A DNA stretch of 7,460 bases from Oceanihabitans sp. (GTDB lineage: Bacteria > Bacteroidota > Bacteroidia > Flavobacteriales > Flavobacteriaceae), in assembly GCA_018067265.1 (NCBI GenBank), contig JAGPUY010000407.1:1-7460 (forward strand), in the 5' to 3' direction. Below are positions 1-5,838 of the stretch, in pieces (within the stretch, counting starts at the first letter, position 1; the number at the start of each line of letters is the position of its first letter). The notes beneath the pieces were generated by a model that saw nothing but the letters and a program-made list of their open reading frames with translations, did not search any database and was not told the origin of the DNA. The position numbers and the translations under genes are program-made.

Positions 1-521
1 GGATTAAACGCAAAAATCACATTCATTAAAGTTATTGGAACTATTACATAAAAAATTGGCAGATAACACAAAAGTACTGCTACTAAAGAGATACCAAAAG
101 TAGCAAGAGATAACTTTATTAGTTTCCCTAAGTATGGTTTCTTTAAATAAAAGAAATAATCATCGCTTCCAATTTCATTTAAATCTTTCATTTTACAAAT
201 TCTGTAAAAACCAGCTCGCATACCAAAACCAATCACAGATGCTATTACTCCAAAAACCAAAGCAAATAGAAAAAACGGAATCATCAAAGCAAAACTTGCA
301 CCACTTCCTTGTTCAAACATATAAGGATCAATCATTCCTGCGCCAATTAAAGGCAAATACATTAACAGGTAAAAAGGTAATATGATTACCATGGTAAGTA
401 ATAGCATTACCAAACCTTGTACCCAAACTTTCTTAAAAAGCGCTATACTTTTATTAAAAATATCGCCAAAATCTAATGGTTTAGCATTTTGTACTTTTTT
501 TTCAAACTCTTGAAATGTCAT
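1..521 (-). CDS. Multi-pass membrane protein, unknown function (partial)
   Basis: An open frame reads leftward from an ATG at 521-519 through 173 codons with no stop and runs off the left edge, so only the N-terminal part is present. The protein starts MTFQEFEKKVQNAKPLDFGD, a soluble stretch of about 30 residues. At least three hydrophobic segments follow, at about residues 34-57, 76-104 and 135-165. They are separated by a short acidic loop and a charged loop (residues 105-132, containing RICKMKDLNEIGSDD). This is the topology of an integral inner-membrane protein, and I see no catalytic motif. It diverges from miaB and the two share the 522-734 intergenic region. The start is supported by a TAnnTTTG element about 26 bases upstream on the same strand. 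I do not recognise the family beyond an uncharacterised Bacteroidota membrane protein. The reading frame itself is well supported by its length and hydrophobic pattern. Confidence 0.85.
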   Translation of the reverse strand, partial: MTFQEFEKKVQNAKPLDFGDIFNKSIALFKKVWVQGLVMLLLTMVIILPFYLLMYLPLIGAGMIDPYMFEQGSGASFALMIPFFLFALVFGVIASVIGFGMRAGFYRICKMKDLNEIGSDDYFFYLKKPYLGKLIKLSLATFGISLVAVLLCYLPIFYVIVPITLMNVIFAFN

Positions 522-546
522 TATTATGTGTTTTTGGTTAGTGCTT

Positions 547-554
547 CAAAAGTA
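547..554 (-). promoter_or_regulatory. Possible -7 element for the minus-strand membrane protein gene
   Basis: Read on the minus strand this is TACTTTTG, a full match to the Bacteroidota -7 consensus TAnnTTTG. It would place transcription start about 20 bases before the ATG at 521. I see no convincing TTG/TTTG -33 element at the expected distance, so the call is weak. Confidence 0.35.
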
Positions 555-597
555 GGAAATTATTAACAAATTCTTTGAAAAATTTACACACTGTCAC

Positions 598-630
598 TTT
601 GTCACTTTATTTAAAATAATTGTACCTTTG
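598..630 (+). promoter_or_regulatory. Bacteroidota-type vegetative promoter for miaB
   Basis: A TTTG at 598-601 (-33 element) and TACCTTTG at 623-630 (-7 element, full match to TAnnTTTG) are separated by 21 bases. That is within the spacing reported for Bacteroidota primary-sigma promoters. Transcription would begin near 637 and give miaB a leader of roughly 100 bases. The -33 element sits in a tandem 8-base duplication, TGTCACTT at 592-599 and again at 600-607. Confidence 0.65.
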
Positions 631-663
631 CATACTTATTGACCAAGATTACAAATACTAAAA

Positions 664-697
664 TTTCTACTGCGGTATATATAGCGTAAAGTAGAAA
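664..697 (+). other. Stem-loop in the miaB 5' leader
   Basis: TTTCTACT (664-671) and AGTAGAAA (690-697) are perfectly complementary, giving an 8-bp stem around an 18-base loop. A smaller CCTG/CAGG pair (714-717 with 724-727) lies just before the miaB start. Both would be in the mRNA if transcription starts near 637. There is no T-tract after the main stem, so it is not an intrinsic terminator. Any regulatory role is unproven. Confidence 0.4.
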
Positions 698-734
698 GAC
701 AAAAAGTAAGCTACCTGATTTTACAGGCATTAAT

Positions 735-2183
735 ATGGAAAAAACTATAGACGAAAACAAACAAGGAGAAAACCTTGTTATAGAAAATAAAGAAGGAAAC
801 AAAAAAAAGCTTTTCATTGAAAGTTACGGCTGTGCTATGAATTTTAGCGATAGTGAAATTGTAGCTTCTATACTTTCTGACCAAGGATATAACACCACAC
901 AAAACCTAGAAGATGCCGATTTGGTTTTGGTTAACACCTGTTCTATTCGGGATAAAGCAGAACAAACCGTTAGAAAACGTTTAGAAAAATACAACGCAAT
1001 AAAACGCGATATCAACCCAAAGATGAAGGTTGGTGTTTTAGGTTGTATGGCCGAACGTTTAAAAAGCAAGTTTCTAGAGGAAGAAAAAATTGTAGACCTT
1101 GTTGTTGGTCCGGATGCATATAAAGATATTCCTAACCTTCTTGCAGAAGTAGAAGATGGTAGAGATGCTATAAATGTTATCTTATCTAAAGAAGAAACCT
1201 ATGGCGATATTTCACCGGTACGTTTAAATACAAACGGTGTTACTGCTTTTGTTTCTATTACACGTGGCTGTGATAATATGTGTACCTTTTGTGTGGTTCC
1301 TTTTACAAGAGGAAGAGAGCGCAGTAGAGATCACCAAAGTATTATTGAAGAAATTAACGATTTATGGAGCAGAGGATATAAAGAGATCACGTTACTTGGC
1401 CAAAATGTAGATAGCTACCTTTGGTATGGTGGTGGTTTAAAAAAGGATTATGTTAAGGCTACAGATATGCAAAAAGCAACTGCTGTAAACTTCTCGAAGC
1501 TTTTAGAACTATGTGCACAAGCACAACCAAAAATGCGAATTCGTTTTTCTACTTCTAATCCGCAAGACATGACGCTAGATGTTGTAGAAACCATGGCTAA
1601 ATATAATAATATTTGCAACTACATACATTTACCGGTACAAAGTGGAAGTAATCGTATCTTAAAGGAAATGAACAGACAACATACTCGTGAAGAGTATATT
1701 GATTTGATAAACAATATCAAACAAATCCTTCCAGAATGCACGATTAGCCAAGATATGATTACTGGTTTCCCAACAGAAACCGAAGAAGATCATCAAGATA
1801 CCTTAAGCTTAATGAAAGAAGTAAGATATGCCTTTGGTTATATGTTTGCGTATTCGGAAAGACCAGGAACTATGGCAGAGCGTAAATTGGAGGATGATAT
1901 TCCTTTAGAAGTAAAGAAAAGACGCTTACAGGAAGTTATCGATTTACAATTAGCACATAGTTTTGATAAAACAAAATCATTTATCGGAAAAACGGTGGAA
2001 GTTTTAATTGAAAAAGAAGCTAGAAAAGGAAATGCAGATTGGTCTGGACGAAATGACCAGAACTTACTTTGTGTTTTCCCAAAAGATATTTATAAGGTTG
2101 GTGAATTTGTAAACGTAAAGATTATTAGCGCTACAAAAACCACTTTAATTGGAGAACCTTTAGGTTATTCTGAGAACAATTAA
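735..2183 (+). CDS. miaB: tRNA-2-methylthio-N6-isopentenyladenosine37 synthase (MiaB)
   Basis: This radical-SAM methylthiotransferase adds a 2-methylthio group to i6A at position 37 of tRNAs that read UNN codons, acting in the cytoplasm. The 482 residues show the full family layout. The N-terminal UPF0004 domain has the three auxiliary-cluster cysteines C33 (ESYGCAMN), C69 (VNTCS) and C104 (LGCMAE). The radical-SAM cluster CxxxCxxC is at C179, C183 and C186 (RGCDNMCTFCVVPF), followed by RGRERSR. The LPVQSGS motif is at about 299-305, AYSERPGT at 372-379, and a C-terminal TRAM domain at about 415-478. YGCAMN and the overall length favour MiaB over its paralogues RimO and MtaB. The ATG at 735 is chosen because the family normally has a short lysine-rich lead-in before the KLFIESYGC strand. 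The gene has its own promoter and ends in tandem stops (TAA TAG). The next gene follows after 43 bases. Confidence 0.96.
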   Translation: MEKTIDENKQGENLVIENKEGNKKKLFIESYGCAMNFSDSEIVASILSDQGYNTTQNLEDADLVLVNTCSIRDKAEQTVRKRLEKYNAIKRDINPKMKVGVLGCMAERLKSKFLEEEKIVDLVVGPDAYKDIPNLLAEVEDGRDAINVILSKEETYGDISPVRLNTNGVTAFVSITRGCDNMCTFCVVPFTRGRERSRDHQSIIEEINDLWSRGYKEITLLGQNVDSYLWYGGGLKKDYVKATDMQKATAVNFSKLLELCAQAQPKMRIRFSTSNPQDMTLDVVETMAKYNNICNYIHLPVQSGSNRILKEMNRQHTREEYIDLINNIKQILPECTISQDMITGFPTETEEDHQDTLSLMKEVRYAFGYMFAYSERPGTMAERKLEDDIPLEVKKRRLQEVIDLQLAHSFDKTKSFIGKTVEVLIEKEARKGNADWSGRNDQNLLCVFPKDIYKVGEFVNVKIISATKTTLIGEPLGYSENN

Positions 2184-2202
2184 TAGAAGTTAAACTAAAA
2201 AG

Positions 2203-2223
2203 ATTTCTGCCTTCGCAGGAAAT
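2203..2223 (+). repeat. Hairpin directly before the activator start codon
   Basis: CTGC (2207-2210), loop CTTC, then GCAG (2215-2218) form a tight stem. ATTT (2203-2206) pairs with AAAT (2220-2223) to extend it, with one bulged G at 2219. The hairpin ends three bases before the ATG at 2227. It resembles the TTCCTGC-CTTC-GCAGGAA palindromes I recall as dispersed in flavobacterial intergenic DNA, and may be a decayed copy. No T-tract follows, so it is not a terminator. Confidence 0.5.
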
Positions 2224-2226
2224 ACT

Positions 2227-3486
2227 ATGGAATCTATTCAATCAATAAAACAACGTTTCGGCATCATTGGTAACGACCCAACACTTAATCGTGCCATTGA
2301 AAAAACCATACAAGTAGCACCAACAGATATTTCGGTTTTAGTAACTGGAGAATCTGGTGTTGGTAAAGAGAGTATTCCTAAAATTATACACTCACTTTCC
2401 CATAGAAAGCATGGTAAATACATTGCGGTAAACTGTGGAGCAATTCCGGAAGGAACCATCGACTCCGAACTTTTTGGACACGAAAAAGGCGCCTTCACAG
2501 GAGCAACAGCAACCAGAAATGGCTATTTTGAAGTAGCAGATGGCGGAACCATTTTTTTAGATGAAGTTGGAGAATTACCATTAACAACACAAGTGCGTTT
2601 ACTTCGTGTTCTTGAAAATGGCGAATTTCTAAAAGTAGGTTCTAGTAAAGTACAAAAAACAGATGTACGTATTGTTGCAGCAACAAACGTAAATATGTTT
2701 GATGCAATCAAAAAAGAAAAATTTAGAGAAGATTTGTATTACCGATTGAGTACGGTAGAAATAAATCTACCAGCACTTCGTGAACGTAAAGAAGATATAC
2801 ATTTACTATTTAGAAAATTCGCAAGCGACTTTGCGCTAAAATACAAGATGCCAACCATAAAATTAACAGAGGATGCGATACCTGTATTATTAAAATTTAG
2901 ATGGGCTGGTAATATTAGGCAATTAAGAAATGTAGCAGAACAAGTTTCTGTATTAGAACAAAACAGAACTATAGATGCTTTAAAACTGCAAGAGTATTTA
3001 CCTACAGGAAGTCCCAACTTGCCTGCCGTTATTAAAAACACCAAAGCAGAAAGCGACTTTAGTAATGAGCGCGAAATCTTATACAAGGTTTTATTTGATA
3101 TGAAAGCTGATTTAAATGACCTTAAAAAACTGACCATGGAACTCATGAAAAATGGTAACGATACAGAAGTTCAAGAAAAAAACGAAGGCTTAATACAAAA
3201 AATATATGGGGATGAAGAAGATGCCGATTTTGAAGATGCAAAAGAAGATTTAAAATTACTATCCCTTCCGCAAAACGCAAATCCCGAAACGATTCAAGAT
3301 GCTACAGATAAATATCATTTTGCGGAAGAAATTGAGGAAGAAGAAACACTTTCCTTACACGATAAAGAATTAGAACTCATTAAAAAATCTTTAGAACGTC
3401 ACCAAGGAAAACGTAAGTTAGCAGCGGCAGAACTGGGTATTAGTGAGCGTACTTTATATAGAAAGATTAAGCAATTTGATTTGTAA
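2227..3486 (+). CDS. Sigma54-dependent transcriptional activator (AAA+ / Fis-type HTH), no sensor domain
   Basis: This bacterial enhancer-binding protein would use ATP hydrolysis to open sigma54-RNA polymerase promoters. In the 419 residues I see Walker A GESGVGKE (41-48), the sigma54-contact loop GAFTGA (88-93), Walker B GTIFLDE (107-113), sensor I VAATN (150-154), the arginine-finger region FREDLYYRL (166-174) and PALRER (182-187), and sensor II WAGNIRQLRN (226-235). A C-terminal Fis-type helix-turn-helix spans about 377-419 (RKLAAAELGISERTLYRKI). The AAA+ domain begins almost at residue 10, so there is no receiver, GAF or PAS domain. In this it resembles PspF, whose activity is set by a partner protein. 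The linker between AAA+ and HTH is long, about 260-375, with a coiled-coil-like helix (279-308) and a very acidic stretch (329-373). It lies 43 bases after miaB and may be co-transcribed with it. The target genes are unknown from sequence alone. Confidence 0.93.
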   Translation: MESIQSIKQRFGIIGNDPTLNRAIEKTIQVAPTDISVLVTGESGVGKESIPKIIHSLSHRKHGKYIAVNCGAIPEGTIDSELFGHEKGAFTGATATRNGYFEVADGGTIFLDEVGELPLTTQVRLLRVLENGEFLKVGSSKVQKTDVRIVAATNVNMFDAIKKEKFREDLYYRLSTVEINLPALRERKEDIHLLFRKFASDFALKYKMPTIKLTEDAIPVLLKFRWAGNIRQLRNVAEQVSVLEQNRTIDALKLQEYLPTGSPNLPAVIKNTKAESDFSNEREILYKVLFDMKADLNDLKKLTMELMKNGNDTEVQEKNEGLIQKIYGDEEDADFEDAKEDLKLLSLPQNANPETIQDATDKYHFAEEIEEEETLSLHDKELELIKKSLERHQGKRKLAAAELGISERTLYRKIKQFDL

Positions 3487-3519
3487 CAAAACTTTATGAA
3501 AATAAAAGTTTAAATACGT

Positions 3520-3527
3520 TATTTTTG
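3520..3527 (+). promoter_or_regulatory. Possible -7 element before the 65-residue gene
   Basis: TATTTTTG matches TAnnTTTG and lies 16 bases before the ATG at 3544, which would leave a very short leader. No clear TTG -33 element is seen about 20 bases upstream, and T-rich chance matches are common here. This is a possible internal promoter of the gene train. Confidence 0.3.
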
Positions 3528-3543
3528 AATAATCATAGAAGAA

Positions 3544-3741
3544 ATGAAAGCAGTAGAAATATTTTTAATAAGAAAAACCTTTAGTCGTAACAGCTCGGAA
3601 GCAATAAGACAAGAAGCAGAAGACTTGATTAACGAAAAACACTACCAAGGTTACCGACTTATTAATGCCGATTTTGATGTTGCAGATAATGCTGGCTATA
3701 TTTATGCTTATATAACAATGAAAAAACCAAACTCGTATTAA
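3544..3741 (+). CDS. Small conserved-looking hypothetical protein (65 aa)
   Basis: The reading frame starts at ATG 3544, 57 bases after the activator, and ends in tandem stops (TAA TAA). The protein starts MKAVEIFLIRKTFSRN and has no signal peptide or membrane segment. Its pattern suggests a beta strand (2-10), a charged amphipathic helix (17-33, SSEAIRQEAEDLINEKH), then two strands (36-45, QGYRLINADF, and 51-60, GYIYAYITMK). This beta-alpha-beta-beta order and the 'EDLINEKHYQGYRLI' turn are loosely like small DUF4177-type proteins. That resemblance is weak and no function is claimed. The gene is same-strand between the activator and lptE, and its codon use matches its neighbours, so I consider it real. 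Confidence 0.7.
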   Translation: MKAVEIFLIRKTFSRNSSEAIRQEAEDLINEKHYQGYRLINADFDVADNAGYIYAYITMKKPNSY

Positions 3742-3746
3742 TAATT

Positions 3747-3775
3747 GTCATGCGACGCGCAGTCGAAGCATCTCA
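3747..3775 (+). repeat. Degenerate dispersed palindromic repeat remnant
   Basis: The segment has the form GTCATGCGAC, GCGCA, GTCGAAGCATCTCA. ATGC pairs with GCAT and GAC with GTC around a GCGCA loop, with a GAA bulge. The GTCATGC...GCATCTCA frame resembles short intergenic palindromes I recall from many Flavobacteriaceae genomes. It is GC-richer than the flanking DNA. An in-frame TTG at 3745 keeps the lptE frame open through it, which is almost certainly not coding. Confidence 0.45.
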
Positions 3776-3796
3776 TTCCAAATAACATAAAAGCTA

Positions 3797-3810
3797 CTCG
3801 CTTTCGCGAG
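3797..3810 (+). repeat. Hairpin directly before the lptE start codon
   Basis: CTCGC (3797-3801) and GCGAG (3806-3810) form a perfect 5-bp GC-rich stem with a TTTC tetraloop. It ends six bases before the chosen lptE ATG at 3817. No T-tract follows. Confidence 0.5.
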
Positions 3811-3816
3811 CACAAG

Positions 3817-4323
3817 ATGAAAAACGTTAAATACATATTCCTTTTACTTATAGCAACCACTTTTTTTACTTGTGGTCCATATTCTTTTACAGGAGCTTCT
3901 ATTGCATCTAATGTAAAAACATTTCAGGTAAATTATTTTCAAAATAATGCCATACTTGTAGAACCAGGTTTAAATAGAGATTTCACCATCGCATTACAAG
4001 ATTTAATAACCAACCAAACGAATTTAAGTTTGGTGAATTCTAATGCCGATTTGGTTTACGAAGGCGAAATTGTAGAATATAGAATTTCACCAACCACAGC
4101 AACATCTGCAAATACTGCTGCACAAAACCGTTTAACTATTGGTATCAATGTGCGCTTTTTCAATAAGCGAAACGAAGAAGACAACTTTGAACAACGCTTC
4201 TCTTTTTACTATGATTACGGAGGAAGCGAACAACTTGTAGGATCCATAAAAGCAACTGCTTTCGAAGAAATTTTTGAACGTTTAACACAAGATATTTTCA
4301 ATGCTTCACTAGCAAAGTGGTAG
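3817..4323 (+). CDS. lptE: LPS assembly lipoprotein LptE (LptE-family)
   Basis: LptE is the outer-membrane lipoprotein that plugs and assembles the LptD translocon, which delivers lipopolysaccharide to the cell surface. The ATG at 3817 gives 168 residues starting MKNVKYIFLLLIATTFFTCG, a classic short positive n-region and hydrophobic core with a candidate lipid-modified cysteine at C19. The lipobox (FFTC) is loose, as is common in Bacteroidota. The mature part carries the pattern I associate with Bacteroidota LptE: CGPYSFTGASI, then VNYFQNNA, VEPGLNRDFTIALQDLI, ADLVYEGEIVEY, NRLTIGINVRF and a C-terminal QDIFNASLAKW. A longer frame from a TTG at 3745 would place 24 non-hydrophobic residues before the signal peptide and cross a repeat, so I reject it. 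The gene ends in tandem stops (TAG TAA). It sits upstream of the TPR-like gene and secG, an envelope-biogenesis setting. Confidence 0.88.
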   Translation: MKNVKYIFLLLIATTFFTCGPYSFTGASIASNVKTFQVNYFQNNAILVEPGLNRDFTIALQDLITNQTNLSLVNSNADLVYEGEIVEYRISPTTATSANTAAQNRLTIGINVRFFNKRNEEDNFEQRFSFYYDYGGSEQLVGSIKATAFEEIFERLTQDIFNASLAKW

Positions 4324-4380
4324 TAAAAAAGTAGCCTATTAGCAGTTCCGATTTTTTAGTAAAAAATAAAACAAATAAAT

Positions 4381-4393
4381 TTGGCGTAGCCAA
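4381..4393 (+). repeat. Hairpin touching the start codon of the TPR-like gene
   Basis: TTGGC (4381-4385), loop GTA, GCCAA (4389-4393) form a 5-bp stem whose last base is the A of the ATG. TAAATTTG at 4376-4383 also matches the -7 promoter consensus, but it is too close to the start codon and lacks a -33 partner. Confidence 0.45.
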
Positions 4394-5319
4394 TGAACAA
4401 TACAGACTTCACATACTTATTACAACACCCTCAAAAAGTTACTGCTTTGCAAACCGAAGCTTTAAAAACGATTGTGGAGGCATTTCCGTATTGCCAATCT
4501 GCAAGAGCCATTTATTTAAAAGGGTTAAAGAATAAAGAAAGTTTCAACTATAATCAAGAACTTAAAAAAACGGCAAGCTACACTACAGATAGAAGTATTT
4601 TGTTCGATTATATTACCTCCAAAAAATTTATTCAAAATAAAATATCGCAACATATAAAACAAAACAGCGAACATGTTAAAGAGATTACTGTAGATGTAGA
4701 AGATGTCTCGGTACATAAAAACGTGACGATAGACGATGCTTTAAGACAGCAAATAAAAGATACCACTGGCGTTTTAGACCCAGAATTATTTCAGCCGAAA
4801 ATAGATCGTTTAAAAATTGCGAACTTTAATTTAGCTATTTCTAAAAAGGAAGAACAAGCAGAAGAAAACTGCACTCCTGAAACCATTTCTGCAAACCAAA
4901 TTTTAAACATTGGTAAGCCATTAGAGTTTGAAAATACAGAAACACATTCGTTTAACGAATGGCTAAAACTAGCAAAATTTAATCCGATTCAACGCGAAGA
5001 AGAACAAGAAGAAACAGAAGAAATAAAATCAGAAAGAGAGAAAAAGTTTGATCTTATAGAAAAATTTATAACGAAAAACCCTAAGTTAAAACCAAAAAAA
5101 ACCGCTAAAGCAAATATTAATATTGCCGAAGCCCAAATGATACAGCCAGAAGCACTAATGACAGAAACATTAGCGCGTATTTATGTGGAACAAAAAAACT
5201 ACAAAAAAGCATTACAATCTTATAAAATATTAAGTTTGAAATATCCAGAAAAAAGTGGTTACTTTGCAGACCAAATTAAGGCAGTAAAACAATTACAAGA
5301 ACAAAATAATAAAGAATAA
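4393..5319 (+). CDS. TPR-like hypothetical protein between lptE and secG
   Basis: This 308-residue protein has no signal peptide or membrane segment and is probably cytoplasmic. The N-terminal region (about 5-75) is helical and contains LQTEALKTIVEAFPYCQSAR, which reads like a degenerate helical-repeat domain. The middle (95-250) is highly charged and low in complexity, with acidic runs around 152-160 and 201-216. It is broken by a more conserved-looking HSFNEWLKLAKF at 185-196. The C-terminus carries one convincing TPR-type helix pair at about 253-286 (ALMTETLARIYVEQKNYKKA, then LQSYKILSLKYPEKSGYF). TPRs are protein-protein interaction modules, and the partner here is unknown. It follows lptE by 69 bases and precedes secG by only 4, so translation with secG is probably linked. 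I do not recognise a characterised function. Confidence 0.88.
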   Translation: MNNTDFTYLLQHPQKVTALQTEALKTIVEAFPYCQSARAIYLKGLKNKESFNYNQELKKTASYTTDRSILFDYITSKKFIQNKISQHIKQNSEHVKEITVDVEDVSVHKNVTIDDALRQQIKDTTGVLDPELFQPKIDRLKIANFNLAISKKEEQAEENCTPETISANQILNIGKPLEFENTETHSFNEWLKLAKFNPIQREEEQEETEEIKSEREKKFDLIEKFITKNPKLKPKKTAKANINIAEAQMIQPEALMTETLARIYVEQKNYKKALQSYKILSLKYPEKSGYFADQIKAVKQLQEQNNKE

Positions 5320-5323
5320 CAAC

Positions 5324-5653
5324 ATGTTTACAGTATTTTTAATCTTAATAGTAGTGGTAGCATTTTTGCTAGTTGTAGTAATAATGGTACAAAACCCAAA
5401 AGGAGGCGGATTATCATCATCATTTGGTGGTGGTGGAACACAACAGTTAGGTGGTGTTCAAAAAACAACCGACTTTTTAGACAAAAGCACATGGACGCTT
5501 GCAACTATTTTAATTGTATTAATTTTAGTTTCTAACGTTGCAATTAACAACGGTACAACAACTACAGAGTCTAAAGCTTTAGATACTGACAATATTGTAC
5601 AACCAATAGAAGTACCAACTGCTCCTGCACAAACAGAAGATACTCCTGAGTAA
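5324..5653 (+). CDS. secG: Preprotein translocase subunit SecG
   Basis: SecG is the small accessory subunit of the SecYEG channel in the inner membrane and assists SecA-driven protein export. The 109 residues show the family layout: a first membrane helix (2-22), the diagnostic cytoplasmic loop VQNPKGGGLSSSFGG (22-36) running into GGGTQQLGGVQKTTDFLDKS, and a second membrane helix (56-74). The tail of about 35 residues (NNGTTTTESKALDTDN...) is polar, proline- and acid-rich, and is not essential to the fold. The ATG at 5324 is four bases after the previous stop. This is the last gene before a strong intrinsic terminator, which marks the operon end. Confidence 0.95.
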   Translation: MFTVFLILIVVVAFLLVVVIMVQNPKGGGLSSSFGGGGTQQLGGVQKTTDFLDKSTWTLATILIVLILVSNVAINNGTTTTESKALDTDNIVQPIEVPTAPAQTEDTPE

Positions 5654-5678
5654 TCCTCTGTTTTAAAAAATATTCAAG

Positions 5679-5710
5679 ATGCCAACCTTTTAAAGTTGGC
5701 ATTTTTTTTT
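5679..5710 (+). terminator. Rho-independent terminator after secG
   Basis: ATGCCAAC (5679-5686) pairs perfectly with GTTGGCAT (5695-5702) around an 8-base loop CTTTTAAA, which could add three more T-A pairs. A run of nine Ts (5702-5710) follows. The stem begins 26 bases after the secG stop. It separates the upstream train from groES/groEL. Confidence 0.92.
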
Positions 5711-5744
5711 GCCCAAAATCTACTTTTCAAGTTTATAATACGAA

Positions 5745-5765
5745 GACATTCGGCAACTTTGTCAG
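5745..5765 (+). promoter_or_regulatory. Candidate activator or heat-shock site upstream of groES
   Basis: GACA (5745-5748) and TGTC (5760-5763) form a short inverted repeat with an 11-base spacer. The right half continues as TGTCAG (5760-5765), 12 bases before the GG of the sigma54-like promoter. TGTCAG-type half-sites upstream of chaperone genes are something I recall for Bacteroidota but cannot verify here. Four-base arms alone are weak evidence. Confidence 0.25.
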
Positions 5766-5775
5766 TCCTACTCTA

Positions 5776-5792
5776 TTGGCACATTTTTAGCT
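5776..5792 (+). promoter_or_regulatory. Sigma54-type (-24/-12) promoter for groES-groEL
   Basis: TTGGCAC at 5776-5782 matches the -24 element. The GG (5778-5779) is followed after exactly ten bases by GC (5790-5791) in TAGCT, against the -12 consensus TTGCW. The invariant GG and GC dinucleotides and their spacing are intact; the -12 box has one mismatch. Transcription would start near 5803, leaving a leader of about 36 bases before the groES ATG. No full TAnnTTTG element lies in 5711-5838; the nearest, CAACTTTG at 5754-5761, has one mismatch. Confidence 0.5.
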
Positions 5793-5838
5793 TCTTATAA
5801 AAGCATAAAAACTATTATAAATAAATAAAACATATACT

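Noticed and set aside
134..385. Plus-strand 83-codon open frame
   Set aside because: It lies antisense within the clear membrane-protein frame on the minus strand. Its residue content (rich in N, Q, K, S) looks like a translated shadow.
611..902. Two minus-strand hydrophobic open frames over the miaB leader and 5' end
   Set aside because: They overlap the strongly supported miaB start and leader. The phenylalanine-rich content comes from the A-rich plus strand read in reverse.
2739..3146. Minus-strand 135-codon open frame inside the activator gene
   Set aside because: It is fully antisense to conserved AAA+ and sensor II motifs, with no family features of its own.
3745..3816. TTG-initiated extension of lptE
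   Set aside because: It adds 24 residues before a perfect signal peptide and passes through a palindromic repeat remnant.
4376..4383. TAAATTTG as a promoter -7 element for the TPR-like gene
   Set aside because: Transcription would start practically at the ATG, no TTG lies about 20 bases upstream, and the last bases belong to the hairpin.
5734..5739. TATAAT as an E. coli-style -10 box for groES
   Set aside because: Bacteroidota primary sigma does not use this consensus, there is no TTGACA partner, and the spacer is A/T-rich, so a chance match is likely.
5711..5838. CIRCE (HrcA operator) upstream of groES
   Set aside because: I looked for the long TTAGCACTC-N9-GAGTGCTAA inverted repeat and it is absent.
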